Assembly: GCF_023091745.1 (NCBI RefSeq) | Contig: NC_068912.1 | Location: 71,225,067-71,289,066 of the forward strand | Length of the DNA: 64,000 nucleotides | Reading direction: 5' to 3' | From: Budorcas taxicolor | Lineage: Eukaryota > Chordata > Mammalia > Artiodactyla > Bovidae | In this document: positions 33,401 to 46,108 of the stretch, piece after piece | How the letters are laid out: each line of letters starts with the position of its first letter | Numbering within the stretch: the stretch's first letter is position 1 | The notes under the pieces: generated by a model | Databases searched by the model: none | The model's input: only the letters and a program-made list of their open reading frames with translations | Told to the model about the DNA's origin: nothing | Made by a program: the position numbers and the translations under genes

Positions 33401-34138
33401 CACACAGCACTCACTTTTATGATATAAGGCATATATAACTCTGTTTCTGTTTTCAGAGCATTGATTAATTTATGTAAAATAGCAGATGTATCATTTGGTA
33501 CATAATTGCCAGTTAACATTTAATAGTTTCCTATTCTTTTGGGCTCAATAGATCTGAGGGTCATTAACATACAAAGTGCGATTGTATGAGCATAGACATT
33601 ACCTACAAAATTTTTCACATATGGATGATTCTGCCTCAGATTATAATGTATGGAAATATCATTGATATGGTTAGTCATGCTAAACATTAAAGCATATTTT
33701 GTTTTCTATGTTAGATTCTTTAAGCATTATTGTTTTATCATATTAGACTGGAAGAACTGGGAAAAATGAAACGTGAAAAAAAACTGTGGAAAATAGAAAT
33801 GTTTTCTCTAATTTGGAAAACTTGGCTTCTGTATCATTCTAAGGGCTCAGTGTCTGATGATTTGGATTTGGTAAGTGAAATTTGAGATATTCCTAACTCT
33901 AAATTGTTAACTATTTCCTGCGTCTCAGGCCACCCCCATGGATCATAGGATTTAATACGACTCAGAACCAGACTAGTTAGAGTTCAGGGATTTATGCTGA
34001 CCTTTCTATTTGAACTATCAATTGATGAGGAAAGAAGACACATTTAACCTAAGTTGCACATGCCTTGGGTTTAACGTTTTCAAGTTGGGGAAAAGAGAAG
34101 AAGAAAAAACAAAATATAAACACTTAATTTCCCTGCAT
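33401..34138. other. Unassigned AT-rich sequence
   Basis: Nothing recognised beyond short AT-rich runs. Confidence 0.5.
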
Positions 34139-34159
34139 CAAATATATTTTCTTTTTTAA

Positions 34160-34251
34160 AGTTTTTTGCAGATATTTATTTTGTATTGGGGTGTAGCTGA
34201 TTAACAATGTTGTGAAAATTTCAGGTGAACAGCAAAGAGCTCAAGCTATAT

Positions 34252-34282
<31 letters not shown>
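34160..34282. repeat. Cetartiodactyl interspersed repeat fragment with (CA)n
   Basis: ATTGGGGTGTAGCTGATTAAC, then GTTGTGAAAATTTCAGGTGAACAGCAAAG matches a repeat common in cetartiodactyl DNA (tatagttgatttacaatgttg, then tcaggtgtacagcaaagtga), whose name I cannot give with certainty. It runs into (CA)12 at 34259-34282. Confidence 0.5.
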
Positions 34283-34540
34283 TACTTTCTAATGTGCACA
34301 GGCATCATTGTGTGGTCTAGTTTAAATAGACTTAGCATATCTATTTTTGACCTTGCTTGAAGTCTTGTTTTTACTTTTTGGTATCATTCAACATCTTTTG
34401 TTCCAAGGCTCTGGCAATTCTCCTTGGTACTTGGTATATAATTTCTATTGAAACTCTGTTTTTGGCCAAGAATCCCTCATTCTTCAACAGCTCTTTTCAA
34501 TAGCATGTCACCTGCTCCCTCAGTGATTTCTTACACAGAC

Positions 34541-35900
34541 AGTTCGGTTTAGTTCAGTCACTCAGTCGTGTCCTATTCTTTGCGATGCCATGGACTGCAG
34601 CATGACAGGCTGCCTTGTCCATCACCAACTCCCAAGTTTACTCAAACTCATGTCCATCTCATCCCCTGTCGTCCCCTTCTCATCCTGCCTTCAATCTTTC
34701 CCAGCATCAGGATCTTTTCAGTTGAGTCAGCTCTTCGCATAAGAGCTCTTCGCATAAGAGCTCTTCGCATAAGTGGCCAAAGTATTGGAGTTTCAGATTC
34801 AACATCAGTCCTGCCAATGAATATTCAGGACTGATTTCCTTTAGGATGGACTGGTTGCATCTCCTTGCAGTCCAAGGGACTTTCAAGAGTCTTCTCCAAC
34901 ACCATAGTTCAAAAGCATCAATTCTTTGGCACTCAGCTTTCTTTATAGTCCAACTCTCACATCCATACATGACCACTGGAAAAACCATAGCCTTGACTAG
35001 ATGGACCTTTGTTGGCAAAGTAATGTCTCTGCTTTTTAATATGCTATCTAGCTTGGTCATAACTTTTCTCCCAAGTAGTAAGCATCTTTAATTTCATTGC
35101 TGCAGTCACCATCTACAGTTATTTTGGAGCCCAAGGAAATAAAGTCAGCCACTGTATCCACTGTTTCCCCTTCTATTTGCAATGAAGTGATGGGACCAAA
35201 TACCATGATCTGAGTTTTCTGAATGTTGAGCTTTAAGCCAACTTTTTCACTCTCCTCTTTCACTTTCATCAAGAGACTCTTTGGTTTTTCATTGCTTTCT
35301 GTCATAAGGGTGGTTTTATCTGCATATCTGAGGTTATTGATATTTCTCCCGGCAATCTTGATTCCAGCTTATGCTTCATCCAGCCCAGTGTTTCTCATGA
35401 TGTACTCTGCATATAAGTTAAATAAGGAGGGTGACAATATACAGCCTTGACGTACTCCTTTTCCTATTTGGAACCAGTCTGTTGTTCCATTTCCAGTTCT
35501 AACTGTTGCTTCCTGACCTGCATATGGTTTCTCAAGAGGCAGGTCAGGGGGTCTGGTATTCCCATCTCTTTTAGAATTTTCCACAGTTTATTGTGATCCA
35601 CACAGTCAAAGGCTTTGACATAGTCAAGAAAGCAGAAGTTGATGTTTTTCTGGAACTCTCTTGCTTTTTCAATGATCCATCAAATGTTGGCAATTTGATC
35701 TCTGGTTCCTCTGCCTTTTCTAAGTCCAGCTTGAGCATCTGGAAGTTCATGATTCTCATACTGTTGAAGCCTGGCTTGGAGAATTTTGAGCATTACTCTA
35801 CTAGCATGTGAGATAAGTGCAATTGTACGGTAGTTTGAGCATTCTTTGGCATTGGCTTTCTTAGGGATTGGAATGAAAACTGACTTTTTCCAGGCAGGTC
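34541..35900 (-). mobile_element. BovB LINE, 5'-truncated (1.36 kb)
   Basis: Flanked by TCTTACACAGAC at 34529-34540 and 35901-35912, a perfect 12-bp target duplication. The minus strand carries the end of the linker, the RT region (35759-35369, GVRQGCILSP) and the C-terminal region (35305-34707), with frameshifts between. In the C-terminal part a 15-bp unit is present three times (34729-34773). Truncated at about 35900. Confidence 0.95.
34729..34773 (-). repeat. 15-bp in-frame triplication in BovB
   Basis: AGCTCTTCGCATAAG occurs three times in a row without a mismatch. It encodes CEELL-type repeats in the minus-strand BovB frame where other copies have one unit. Confidence 0.95.
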
Positions 35901-35912
35901 TCTTACACAGAC

Positions 35913-36589
35913 GGGGGATGGGTTAGAGATACCTTTATTTTTGGCACAGAGAGAATATGGTGGTCTATGAATTTGGAAGAAGTTAGGAATCTGATTATAA
36001 TAATCAACCTTCTATTTTATCCTTTCTTGACAATGACCAAGTACTGATCCTATCAATTCCTTTTCTTTGAAAATCTGGAGTACTGTCCTAATATGCACAC
36101 AATAACTTGGACTCAGATCTGTTTTCCTTAACCTGACCATATGCTTTTCTACACAATTTTCTTTTCCTGGTTTCATACTCGTACCCAGATCCTTATACTC
36201 TGTTGATCTGGGGGGGAATCTTCTATTTTCTGTACTTTGGAACTACTTTCCCACATTACTATGTGATATTTGTCAACTTTTACTTTTGATGAAATGTTCT
36301 GCATTCCCACTGAACTTTCCCAGCTGTTGCCTTGCTCTGTTCCTCAAGATCTGTCTCCTGGTGGTTCTAATTCATACTAAAGAGTGAGAAAGTTATTGAA
36401 ACCTTCTCTGAGTCTGTATTGAAAAAAGACATTGTTTTTAGAAGAATGCAGTATTTTGTAATTAGTGCCTTAACAAATTACTTCCTAACTCAAAACCCTG
36501 CAAAGTTAAGTAAAACAGCAGTCTGATCTTTATTATGCTCTGCAAAATGCTGAAACCTAATCTGTTTTCAGTTTCCACTATTTTTAAAG
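35913..36589. other. Unassigned sequence
   Basis: No gene or family recognised; a G7 run lies near 36211. Confidence 0.5.
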
Positions 36590-39500
36590 GCTTTTTAAAA
36601 AAATATTATTAAGACTTTAGTTCTTAGAGAAGTTTAAAGTTCACAATAAAATATAAGTAACATATAGAGGTTCCCTACATGCCCCTTGCTCACACACACA
36701 CACGGTCTCCCTCATTTTCAATATCCAACACCAGAGTGGTACATTTGTTAAAATCAATGAACCTTCATGGATACATCATTAAAACCCAAAGTCTATCATT
36801 TATATTAGGGTTAACTCTTGGTGTTGTACATTTTGAGTTTGGACAAATATAAAATAATGACATGTATCCATCATTAAACTATCATATAGAGTATTTTCAC
36901 AATCCTAGAAAACCTCTGTGCTCTAGCTCTTCATGCCTGCTTCCCCAACTTCTGGCAACCACTGATATTTTGACTGTCTATAGAGTTAGCCTTTCTGCAA
37001 TGTCGCATAGTGAGAATCATACAATATGTAGTATTTTCACCTTTTTTTTTTCATTTAATTATATGCATTTAAGATTCCTCCATATCTTTTCTTAGATTTA
37101 TAGTTCATTTCTTTCTAGCACTGAATAAAATTCCATTGTCTGAAGATAGCACAGTTTATCCATTCACTTCAGTTCACTTCAGTTCAGTCTTTCAGTAGTG
37201 TCCAACTCTTTGCGACACCATGAACCGCACCACACCAGGCTTCCCTGGCCATCACCAGCTCCCGGATACACCCAAACCCATGTCCACTGAGTTGGTGATA
37301 CCATCCAACCTTCTCATCCTCTACTGTCCTCTTATCCTCAAGCCCTACTTTCCCAGCATCAGGGTCTTTTCAAATGAGTCAGCTCTTCTCATCAGATGAC
37401 CAAAGTATTGGAGTTTCAGCTTCAACATCACCTTCCATTGAACACCCAGGACTGATCTCCTTTAGGATGGACTGGTTAGATCTCCTTGAAGTCCAAGAGA
37501 TTCTCAAGCATCTTCTCCAACGCCACAGTTCAAAAGCATCAATTCTTTGGCCCTCAGCTTTCTTTATAGTCCAACTCTCACATCCATACATGACCACTGG
37601 AAAAACCATAGCCTTGACTAGACGGACATTTGTTGGCAAAGTAATGTCTCTGGTTTTGAATATGCTATCTAGGTTGTCATAACTTTCCTTCCAAGGAGTA
37701 AGCGTCTTTTAATTTCATGGCTGCAGTCACCATCCGCAGTGATTTTGGAGCCCAGAAAAATAAAGTCAGCCACTCTTTCCACTGTTTCCCCATCTATTTG
37801 CAATGAAGTGATGGGACCAAATACCATGATCTTCGTTTTCTGAATGTTTAGCTTTAAGCCAACTTTTTCACTCTCCTCTTTCACTTTCATCAAGAGGCTT
37901 TTTAGTTCCCCTTTACTTTCTGCCATAAGGGTGGTGTCATCTGCATATCTCAGGTTATTGATATTTCTCCCAGCAATCTTGATTCCAGCTTGTGCTTCTT
38001 CCAGCCCAGCATTTCACATGATGTACTCTGTATATAAGTTAAATAAGCAGGGTGACAATATACGGCCTTGATGTACTCCTTTTCCTATTTGGAACCAGTC
38101 TGTTGTCCTGGTCCAGTTCTAACTGTTGCTTCCTGACCTGCATACAGGTTTCTCAAGAGGCAGGTCAGGTGGTCTGGCATTCCCATCTCTTTCAGAATTT
38201 TCCACAGTTTATTGTGATCCATACAGTCAAAGGTTTTGGCATAGTCAATAAAGCAGAAGTAGATGTTTTTCTGCAACTCTCTTGCTTTTTTGATGATCCA
38301 ATGGATGTTGGCAATTTGATCTCTGGTTCCTCTGCCTTTTCTAAAACCAGCTTGAGTATCTGGATGTTCATTGTTCATGTATTGCTGAAGCCTGGCTTGG
38401 AGAATTTTGAGCATTACTTTACTAGCATGTGAGATGAGTGCAATTGTGTGTTAGTTTGAGCATTCTTTGGCATTGCCTTTCTTTGGGATTGGAATGAAAA
38501 ATGACCATTTCCAGTCCTGTGGCCACTGCTGAGTTTTCCAAATTTGCTGGTGTATTGAGTACAGTACTTTCACAGCATTGTCTTTCAGGATTTGAAATAG
38601 CTCAACTGGAATTCCATCACTTCCACTAGCTTTGTTCATGGTGATGCTCCCTAAGGCTCACTTGATTTCACATTCCAGGATGTCTGGCTCTAGGTGAGTG
38701 ATCACACCATCATGATTATCTGGGTCATGAAGATCTTTTTTGTACAGGTCTTCTGTGTATTCTTGCCACGTCTTCTTAATATCATCTGCTTCTTTTAGGT
38801 CCATACAATTTCTGTCCTTTATTGAGCCCGTCTTTGCATGAAACATTCCCTTGGTATCTCTAATTTTCTTGAAGAGCTCTCTAGTCTTTCCCATTCTATT
38901 GTTTTCCTCTATTTCTTTGCATTGATCACTGAGGAAGACTTTCTTATCTCTCCTTGCTCTTTGAAACTCTGCAATCAAATAGGTATATCTTTCCTTTTCT
39001 CCTTTGCTTTTCACTTCCCTTCTTTTCACAGCTATTTGTAAGGCCTCCTCAAAAATAGCCATTTTGCTTTTTTGCATTTCTTTTTCTCGAGGATGGTCTT
39101 GATTCCTGTCTCCTGTATAATGTCATGAACCTCCATCCATAGTTCATCAGGCCCCCTGTCTATCAGATCTAGTCCCTTAAATCTCTTTCTCAGTTCTACT
39201 GTATAGTCATAAGAGATTTGATTTAGGTCATACCTGAGAGGTCTAGTGGTTTTCTCCACTTTCTTCAATTTCTTTCTGAATCTGCCAACAAGGAGTTCAT
39301 AATCCAAGCCACAGTCAGTTCCTGATCTTGTTTTTCCTGACTGTATAGTGCTTCTCCGTCTTTGGCTGCAAAGAATATAATCATTCTGATTTTGGTGTCT
39401 ACCATCTAGTGATGTCCATGTGTAGAGTCTTCTCTTGTGTTGTTGGAAGAGGGTGTTTGCTATGACCAGTGCATTCCCTTGGCAGAACTCTATTAGCCTT

Positions 39501-39660
39501 TGCCCTGCTTCATTCTGTACTCCAAAGCCAAATCTTCCTGTTACTCCAGGTGTTTCTTGACTTCCTACTTTTGGATTCCAGTCCCCCCCATAATGAAAAG
39601 GACTGCAGGATATTAGTAGTTTCCAAGTGTGGATGATCATGAATAAAGCTGCTACATGTG
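36590..39660 (-). mobile_element. Old L1M-type LINE 3' region, interrupted by BovB
   Basis: 36590-37169 follows an L1M 3' UTR in reverse sense (AACACCAGAGTGGTACATTTG, TAGGGTTAACTCTTGGTGTTG, AGCACTGAATAAAATTCCATTG, TTTATCCATTC). After the BovB, 39603-39655 resumes the same order (TTTCCAAGTGTGGATGATCATGAATAAAGCTGCTAC). The interruption defines the BovB as younger. Confidence 0.8.
37170..39602 (-). mobile_element. BovB LINE with endonuclease, 2.4 kb
   Basis: This is the longest BovB copy in the window, in minus orientation. From 39640 the frame reads the endonuclease (GDWNPKVGSQETPG; LYTWTSLDG; NDYIL, where IDYI is usual). 39077-38658 is the linker (RRDKKVFLSDQCKEIEENNR), 38639-38085 the RT start (KASGSDGIPVELFQIL, GFRKGRGTRDQIAN, YFCFIDYAKTFDCMDHNKL). 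37926-37379 holds the end (LKLNIQKTKIM, FLGSKITADGDCS). It lacks its 5' end and has several frameshifts. Confidence 0.95.
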
Positions 39661-40216
39661 TTATATAGTTCTATGATTAGCTCTCAGTCTTTTAGTTTGT
39701 CTTGGAATATGAACTTCGCAAGTTTTTTCAGGTTTTTTTTTTTTTTTGCCTCCACTCTTAGGTGCAACAAGAGGGTAGAGTGAGCTGCATTATATATATA
39801 TATATATATTTCTCCTATATGGAAGGATAGAGCTGTCTAAAGTTGTTTATTTCTTTGTTGTTTATTTTAGAGTTTCTAGAAAGTCCTCTCTGGAGTTTTT
39901 AGCTCTCCGATTTGTCTTCACTGACTCTTGAGCAATTTGTTGATTACAGATCAAGTTTTCTTACCCTCATCACTGGTTCCCATGGGTATTTCTGCCCATA
40001 GGTCTCTGCTATAGTAAACCGTGACTCTCTTTATTCAGCTGTCTCAGTCTCTAATCTTGCGGTCAGCATTTCTCATTGAGTCCTACCCTTTCGTATAAAT
40101 TCAAGAAGAGTTGTTGATCTTTCAGGCTGTTCAGCTCTTGTTAGGATAGAGTGGAAAACTGAAGCTCCTTATATGCACTACTGGAAAAGTCATCACTATT
40201 GTAGTTGATGTCCCTG
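39661..40216. other. Unassigned sequence with (TA)n
   Basis: A T run (39732-39747) and (TA)n at 39791-39809; no gene recognised. Confidence 0.5.
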
Positions 40217-40362
40217 AAACTCTGGAGAAGGCGATGACAATCCTCTCCAGTGTTCTTGCCTGGAGAATCCCAGGGACGCAGGAGCCTGGTGGGCTGCCGT
40301 CTCTGGGATCGCACAGGGTTGTAAGCGACTGAAGCGACTTAGCAGTAGCAGTAGCAGCAAAC
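40217..40362 (+). mobile_element. Bov-A SINE monomer
   Basis: TCTGGAGAAGGCGATGACAA, CAGTGTTCTTGCCTGGAGAA, GAAGCGACTTAGCAGTAGCAG. It has an (AGC)-type tail. Confidence 0.88.
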
Positions 40363-40620
40363 TCTGTATATCCTAGTGACTTTATGTGGTATATTCTTTC
40401 TTTATATCCTTTTCCTAATAAGTATACATCCAAACGCAAGTGATCACTCAAGATCCAAAAGAAATGATACTTTATTTAAAAAAAAAAATTTGAGCATATA
40501 TTTGAGAAGGTATTTTCTCACCTATAAATTCTAGCGAGAACGGCAAGTATAATTGTCTGAATCATACCTACTTATGCACATATTGGCCCCTACTAGTAAA
40601 TAATCTGTATCTAATTCAAA

Positions 40621-42101
40621 GCATCACTACCAACAAAGCTAGTGGAGGTGATGGGTGATGGAATTCCAGTTGAGCTATTTCAAATCCTGGAAGATGATGC
40701 TGTGAAAGTGCTGCACTCAATACGCCAGCAAATTGGGAAAACTCAGCAGTGGCCACAGGACTGTAAAATGTCAGTTTTCATTCCAACCCCAAAGAAAGGC
40801 AATGCAAAAGAATGCTCAAACTAACACACAATTTCACTCATCTCACACGCTAGTAAAGTAATGCTCAAAATTCTCCAAGCCAGGCTTCAGCAATACTTGA
40901 ACCATGAACTTCCAGGTACTCAAGCTGGTTTTAGAAAAGGCAGAGGAACCAGAGATCAAATTGCCAACATCCGCTGGATCATCAAAAAAGCAAGAGAGTT
41001 GCAGAAAAACATCTACTTCTGCTTTATTGACTATGCCAAAGCCTTTGACTGTGTGGATCACAATAAATTGGAAAATTCTGAAAGAGATGGGAATGCCAGA
41101 CCACCTGACCTGCTTCTTGAGAAACATATATGCAGGTAAGAAAGCAACAGTTAGAACTGGACATGGAACAACAGACTGGTTCCAAATAGGAAAAGGAGTA
41201 CGTCAAGGCTGTACATTGTTATCCTGCTTATTTAACTTATATACAGAGTACTGGGCTGGAAGAAGCACAAGCTGGAATCAAGATTGTCAGGAGAAATATC
41301 AATAACCTCAGTTATGCAGATGAAATCACCCTTGTGGCAGAAAGTGAAGAGGAACTAAAAAGCCTCTTGACGAAAGTGAAAGAGGAGAGTGAAAATGTTG
41401 ACTTAAAGCTCAACATTCAGAAAACTAAGCTCATGGCATCTGGTCCCATCACTTCATGGGAAATAGATAGAGAGACAGTGGAAACAGTGTCAACTTTATT
41501 TTCTTGGGCTCCAAAATCACTGCAGATGGTGACTGCAGCCATGAAATTAAAAGACGCTTACTCCTTGGAAGGAAAGTTATGACCAACCCAGATAGCATAT
41601 TCAAAAGCAGAGATATTAGTTTGCTAACAAAGGTCCGTCTAGTCAAGGCTATGGTTTTTCCAGTGGTCATGCATGGATGTGAGAGTTGGACTGTGAAGAA
41701 AGCTGAGCACCGAAGAATTGATGCTTTTGAAGTGTGGTGTTGGAAAAGACTTTTTAGAGTCCCTTGGACTGCAAGGAGATTCAACCAGTCCATTCTAAAG
41801 GAGATCAGCCCTGGGTGGCTGTTCTCTGGAAGGAATGATGCTAAAGCTGAAACTCCAGTACTCTGGCCACCTCATGTGAAGAGTTGACTCATTGGAAAAG
41901 ACTCTGATGCTGGGAGGGATTGGGGGCAGGAGGAGAAGGGGACGACAGAGGATGAGATGGCTGGACGGCATCACTGACTTGATAGACGTGAGTTTCAGTG
42001 AACTCTGGGAGTTGGTGATGGACAAGGAGGCCTGGCGTGCTGCGATTCATGGGGTTGCAAAGAGTTGGACATGACTGAGTGACTGAACTTAACTGAACTG
42101 A
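40621..42101 (+). mobile_element. BovB LINE, 5'-truncated (1.48 kb)
   Basis: Plus orientation, starting in the KASGGDGIPVELFQ region (GTGATGG is duplicated near 40650). Then come the RT segments at 40861-41305 (GFRKGRGTRDQIAN, YFCFIDYAKAFDCVDHNKL, GVRQGCTLL), where a short loss shifts the frame near 41068 and about 30 bp are missing near 41250. 41334-41887 is the C-terminal region. The 3' tail ends at CTGAACTTAACTGAACTGAA. The RT box is altered (SYADE at about 41315). Confidence 0.95.
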
Positions 42102-43491
42102 ATTCATTAATACACCCTCTAGCTCATTGTATAAAGTACTCACCACAGTGCTTTCAATATTAGCCTGACAGAAGCTACAGCAGACTTTACCTTGTGCATT
42201 GTCCTGAACAACTTCAAATTAAATCGATGTTCATATCAAATAATTTGTCATTAAAAAAAGAATCTTTAAATTTTATGGTAATATTTAATTCACAAAAAGT
42301 TGCAAAGATTATACAGAAAACTTCTGTATATACTCATCCTAGTTTGTTTACATTGCTATGCTGTATTTGTCAAAACTAATAACCCACTGTTAATATATTA
42401 ATATGAATTAAGCTTCAGACTTTATTTATAAATTCCACAAATACTTTCATTTATATCCTTTTTTTCTGTTCCAGTTTTGTCTCAAATATAATTTGGAATT
42501 TTCAGTTTTCATTTAAACAGGAGGCAACATAGCAATATTACCAGAAATATTATGGGTTTCAAGACTGGGAAATATGTGGAAGAAATGTTGGGTTAACAAT
42601 ATTGTCTTCTTGGTTTCTATAGATAACTTAGTTGTACAATAGACTGATAAAACTCTAATAGTAAAGTAATTTTCATTTATGTATTTGTATGTGACTCTTC
42701 CCTAATCTCCTGTATGGAACTTGAGAATTTTGTGTGTTCCTTTCAGAGCATCATAGTTCCTTTTATTTTTATTCATTTATTTTTTAAAATTTAGAACAAA
42801 AATGCTACATTAAAAAAAAATTGTGCACTTACTAAATTCTGAGCACTGTGCTAGACACTCAGATCAAATTCGAATCTCTGTCCACACCACATGGTGTGCA
42901 AGAAACACGGTATGTATTCAGCTCCTACAAATTAAGAGTTGTTGCTTCTGAGTCTTCATTCAGTTGAATTGGCATGGAATTCTGAAGCTCTCATTCATAT
43001 GCTTCCTCCTCCGCTTCCTCCTTGGAGAATTGTGTCAAAGTTCTGATAGCTTATAGGCTGCCAGGCCTTTGATCAGTCATCTCTCTCACTGGTTATTGCT
43101 GAGGCATCTATTGTCTCTGAGTACATGGCCCTTTTAGACCTGGGGACTCTCTACTCTTTTCTGCAATGATTAGGATGGAAATATCCTTTGTAATGCTGGA
43201 TGCTGATGGAGTATAAGGGTCTGTTCCCTAAGAAAAGTCACGTAGTCTTTTTTCTCAGGATGTCGCAACCCCCTGAATTTATCCAGGGTTCACAGATCTC
43301 TCTCTGCTTACAGTCCAGGGAAACAGTTTTACTGTTCAGCAGGGAAAAAGTTTTCCTCTTGCTTATAGTTTTCCATGGCCTCTCTTTTCCCTCCTGTCTC
43401 TTTTCTAAGTCCTAGTTCTCAAGAATCCATAAGAACTGCTTACTACTGTCCCCCCATCCTGCGTGTAACATCAGATTCATGCAGGTGTCAT
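42102..43491. other. Unassigned sequence with a possible MIR piece
   Basis: TGTGCACTTACTAAATTCTG followed by AGCACTGTGCTAGACACT (42826-42870) resembles reverse-sense MIR. The rest is unassigned. Confidence 0.45.
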
Positions 43492-43690
43492 GGGGCTCAG
43501 TCATATCTGACCTTTGTGACCCCATGAGGAATGTGGACCTCCAGGCTCCTCTGTCTATGGAATTTTCCAGATGAGAATACTAGAGTGGGTTGCCTTTTTT
43601 TTTTCCCAACCCAGGGGTCGAACCCACGTTTTCTGTGTCTCCTGTATTGGCAGATGAATTCTTTGTCACTGTGCCTCCTGGGAAGCACAT
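43492..43690 (-). mobile_element. Bov-tA SINE
   Basis: Body GGCTCAGTCATATCTGACCTT, then head (GGGGTCGAACCCACG, GATGAATTCTTTGTCACTGTGCC) in reverse complement; a T run separates the two. Confidence 0.88.
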
Positions 43691-43754
43691 AACTTACCTC
43701 CCCTAGATAACAAAGCAGCACTCCTTGAGAGGGAGGCGGTTGATACCTATACTC

Positions 43755-43890
43755 AAAACAATACAATGACGTAGGTAATTTTTCTCATTTTACAAATGAC
43801 AAAACTGGTGAAGATCTTAACATTCTTACCTATTAAATAAGTGACACAGTGAGAGTGGGTAGTCCCAGAACACTGAGTCACAGAGGGTCA
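43755..43890 (-). mobile_element. MIR SINE remnant
   Basis: TGACGTAGGTAATTTTTCTC, ATTTTACAAATGACAAAACTGG and AAGTGACACAGTGAGAGTGG follow the reverse-sense MIR core (gaggtaggta, cattttacagatga-gaaactga, gtcacacag). Confidence 0.6.
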
Positions 43891-44693
43891 ACATAGAAAA
43901 TTATTAGATAAGATTAAGCTATGCTTGAAATAATGGATGATATCACATGCAATATACATACTTTAACACTCTTAAATTTTAAAGAAAAATGAGTTTCCAA
44001 AGCATGGGGTTGCAGACTACATTTGATTTTGAAATTCTGTGCGGAGCACATGTCTTCACTTGAACAGAATGTGGTAACAGATGCCTTTACTTACTTCTAG
44101 TGAGAATTGAGAACTTTGATTCATAAATACAAGGCAACTTGCCAGTATACCTAATGAGATTTCATATTCTCCCACGCTGATGCTTTTAGCAATCATACTG
44201 TATCATCTTATATTATTACCTTGCACATCATGAAACACAGTATCTACTAAACGGGGAATGAGGATGTAAGTGAGTGGGTCAGTAGTCATTTCCTTCATGA
44301 AACATAAATAAAAAGGATATATATATATATATATATATATAGTTTTATGGATAAATGAGAAGCAGACAATACAAGTACAGTTAAAGACTGAACTTAGAAT
44401 CATATCACAGAAAGGTAAATCAACTTTTAAGTTTAGTTATTGATGTCTTTAAATACTATACTTATTACCTCTGGTAATATTTTAGATCCAAAGCCATCCT
44501 GCTCCATTTCAATTATAAGTATTTATGAAGAATTGGAATTAGTTTGGTTTTTCTCAAAAGCATTAAACTATATGGCTTAAACACTTTATTTTTGAATTTG
44601 TGTACATTTACTTGGATTTTGGCCAGACATTTACGTTTGTAAGCCAAAAAACAATGTGTTTTTAAAAAGATGATTTAAGAAGAAATATTTTGC
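43891..44693. other. Unassigned sequence with (AT)n
   Basis: (AT)12 at 44317-44341; no gene recognised. Confidence 0.5.
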
Positions 44694-44703
44694 TATGAAA
44701 GGT

Positions 44704-45191
44704 GTGCTGTCCTGTGCTTAGTCACTCAGTTGTGTCCAGCTCTTTGCGATGCTATGGACCGTAGCCTACCAGGCTCCTCTATCCATAGGATTCTCTGCTG
44801 CTGCTGCTGCTGAGTCGCTTCAGTCATGTCCTACTCTGTGCAACCCCATGGACTGCAGCCCACCAGGCTCCGCCGTCCCTGGGATTCTCCAGGCAAGAAC
44901 ACTGTAGTGGGCTGCCATTTCCTTCTCCAATGAATGAAAGTGAAAAGTGAAAGTGAAGTTGCTCAGTCGTATCCGACTCCTAGCGACCCCATGGACTGCA
45001 GCCCACCAGGCTCCTCTGTCCATGGGATTTGCCATCTCTAGGTAGGGATAATAGAGTAGGTTGCTATGCCCTCCTCCAGGGGATCTTCCCAACCTGGGGA
45101 TCGAACCCAGGTCTGCCACATTACAGATGGATTCTTTTTTTTTTTTTTACAGGTGGATTCTTTACCATCTGAGCCAACCAGGGAAGCCTGT
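44704..45191 (-). mobile_element. Bov-tA SINE with a Bov-A2 nested inside
   Basis: Flanked by TATGAAAGGT at 44694-44703 and 45192-45201. The outer Bov-tA (44704-44793 and about 44965-45191) ends with head sequence GGGGATCGAACCCAGG, with a T12 run in the head. Between is a Bov-A copy in the same orientation starting with a CTG/GCT repeat tail (TCTGCTGCTGCTGCTGCTGA, 44794 on). Confidence 0.85.
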
Positions 45192-45299
45192 TATGAAAGG
45201 TAACATTGTTTTTAAACTTTAGGAATTTTCATGAAATTACAAGGTAAGAATTCAAGTTCTGCAGACACAAAATAAAAATTGTTCTTATATAATCATTTC

Positions 45300-45600
45300 A
45301 ATCTATTTTTATAAAGATGATTTCTTAGAGCAGGTTTACATTCACCACAAAATTGAGAAATAACCTATTTACTCCTTGTCCCCCACACATGCATAGCCTT
45401 CCGTGTTATCAGTATCCTCCAACAGAGTGATGCATATGTTACAATTGATAAAAGTACATTGACAAATCATTATTACCCAAGGTCCATAGTTTATACTAAG
45501 GTTCACTTTTACTGTTATGCACTCTATAGGTTTCATAAGGTATAGTGACATATATCTACCACTATAGTATTATACACAGTATTTTCCATTTCCTTAAAAA
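45300..45600 (-). mobile_element. Old L1M-type LINE 3' fragment
   Basis: CACAAAATTGAGAAATAACC, CCCCCACACATGCATAGCC, AGTACATTGACAAATCATTATTACCCAAGGTCCATAG and TAAGGTTCACTTTTACTG, the same family as 36590-37169. Confidence 0.8.
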
Positions 45601-45989
45601 TTTTTTGGCCTAATTTCAGCTATTATCTGGCTCTGAAATTCCTAATATTAAATTATTTTATAATCAACTCAAGGTTTATTTATAATCTATTTATTTTCTA
45701 TTTCAAAAATAAATTTATTAATTTTTGTGGATACTTAATTTTATTCTGTGTGGATTTACACTAAATTATGCTATAATAGATTTTTAATATTACCTTTATT
45801 TATTATAGATTTCAGTTGATTCCTTAAAAAGGATATGAAGTCACTAAAATAGTGTAAGTTGTGGTAAGAATGTCAATATAGAAATTCCAATTTTAAATCT
45901 AGTTGTGGAAAGAAGTGAAGCAAATTAGAGTTTAGGGTTAATGTTAGAACTAAAGTTAGGGATTTTTAAATTATTTTAGTTTCAATATA

Positions 45990-46108
45990 GAAGGAAATGT
46001 CAACCCACTCCAATACTCTTGCCTGGAGAATTCAATGGACTGAGGAGCCTGGTGGGCTATGGTCCATGGGATTGCAAAGAGTTGGACACGACTGTGCAAC
46101 TAACTTTC
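45990..46108 (+). mobile_element. Bov-tA 3' half
   Basis: GGAAATGTCAACCCACTCCAATACTCTTGCC to GTTGGACACGACTGTGCAACT. Confidence 0.85.
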
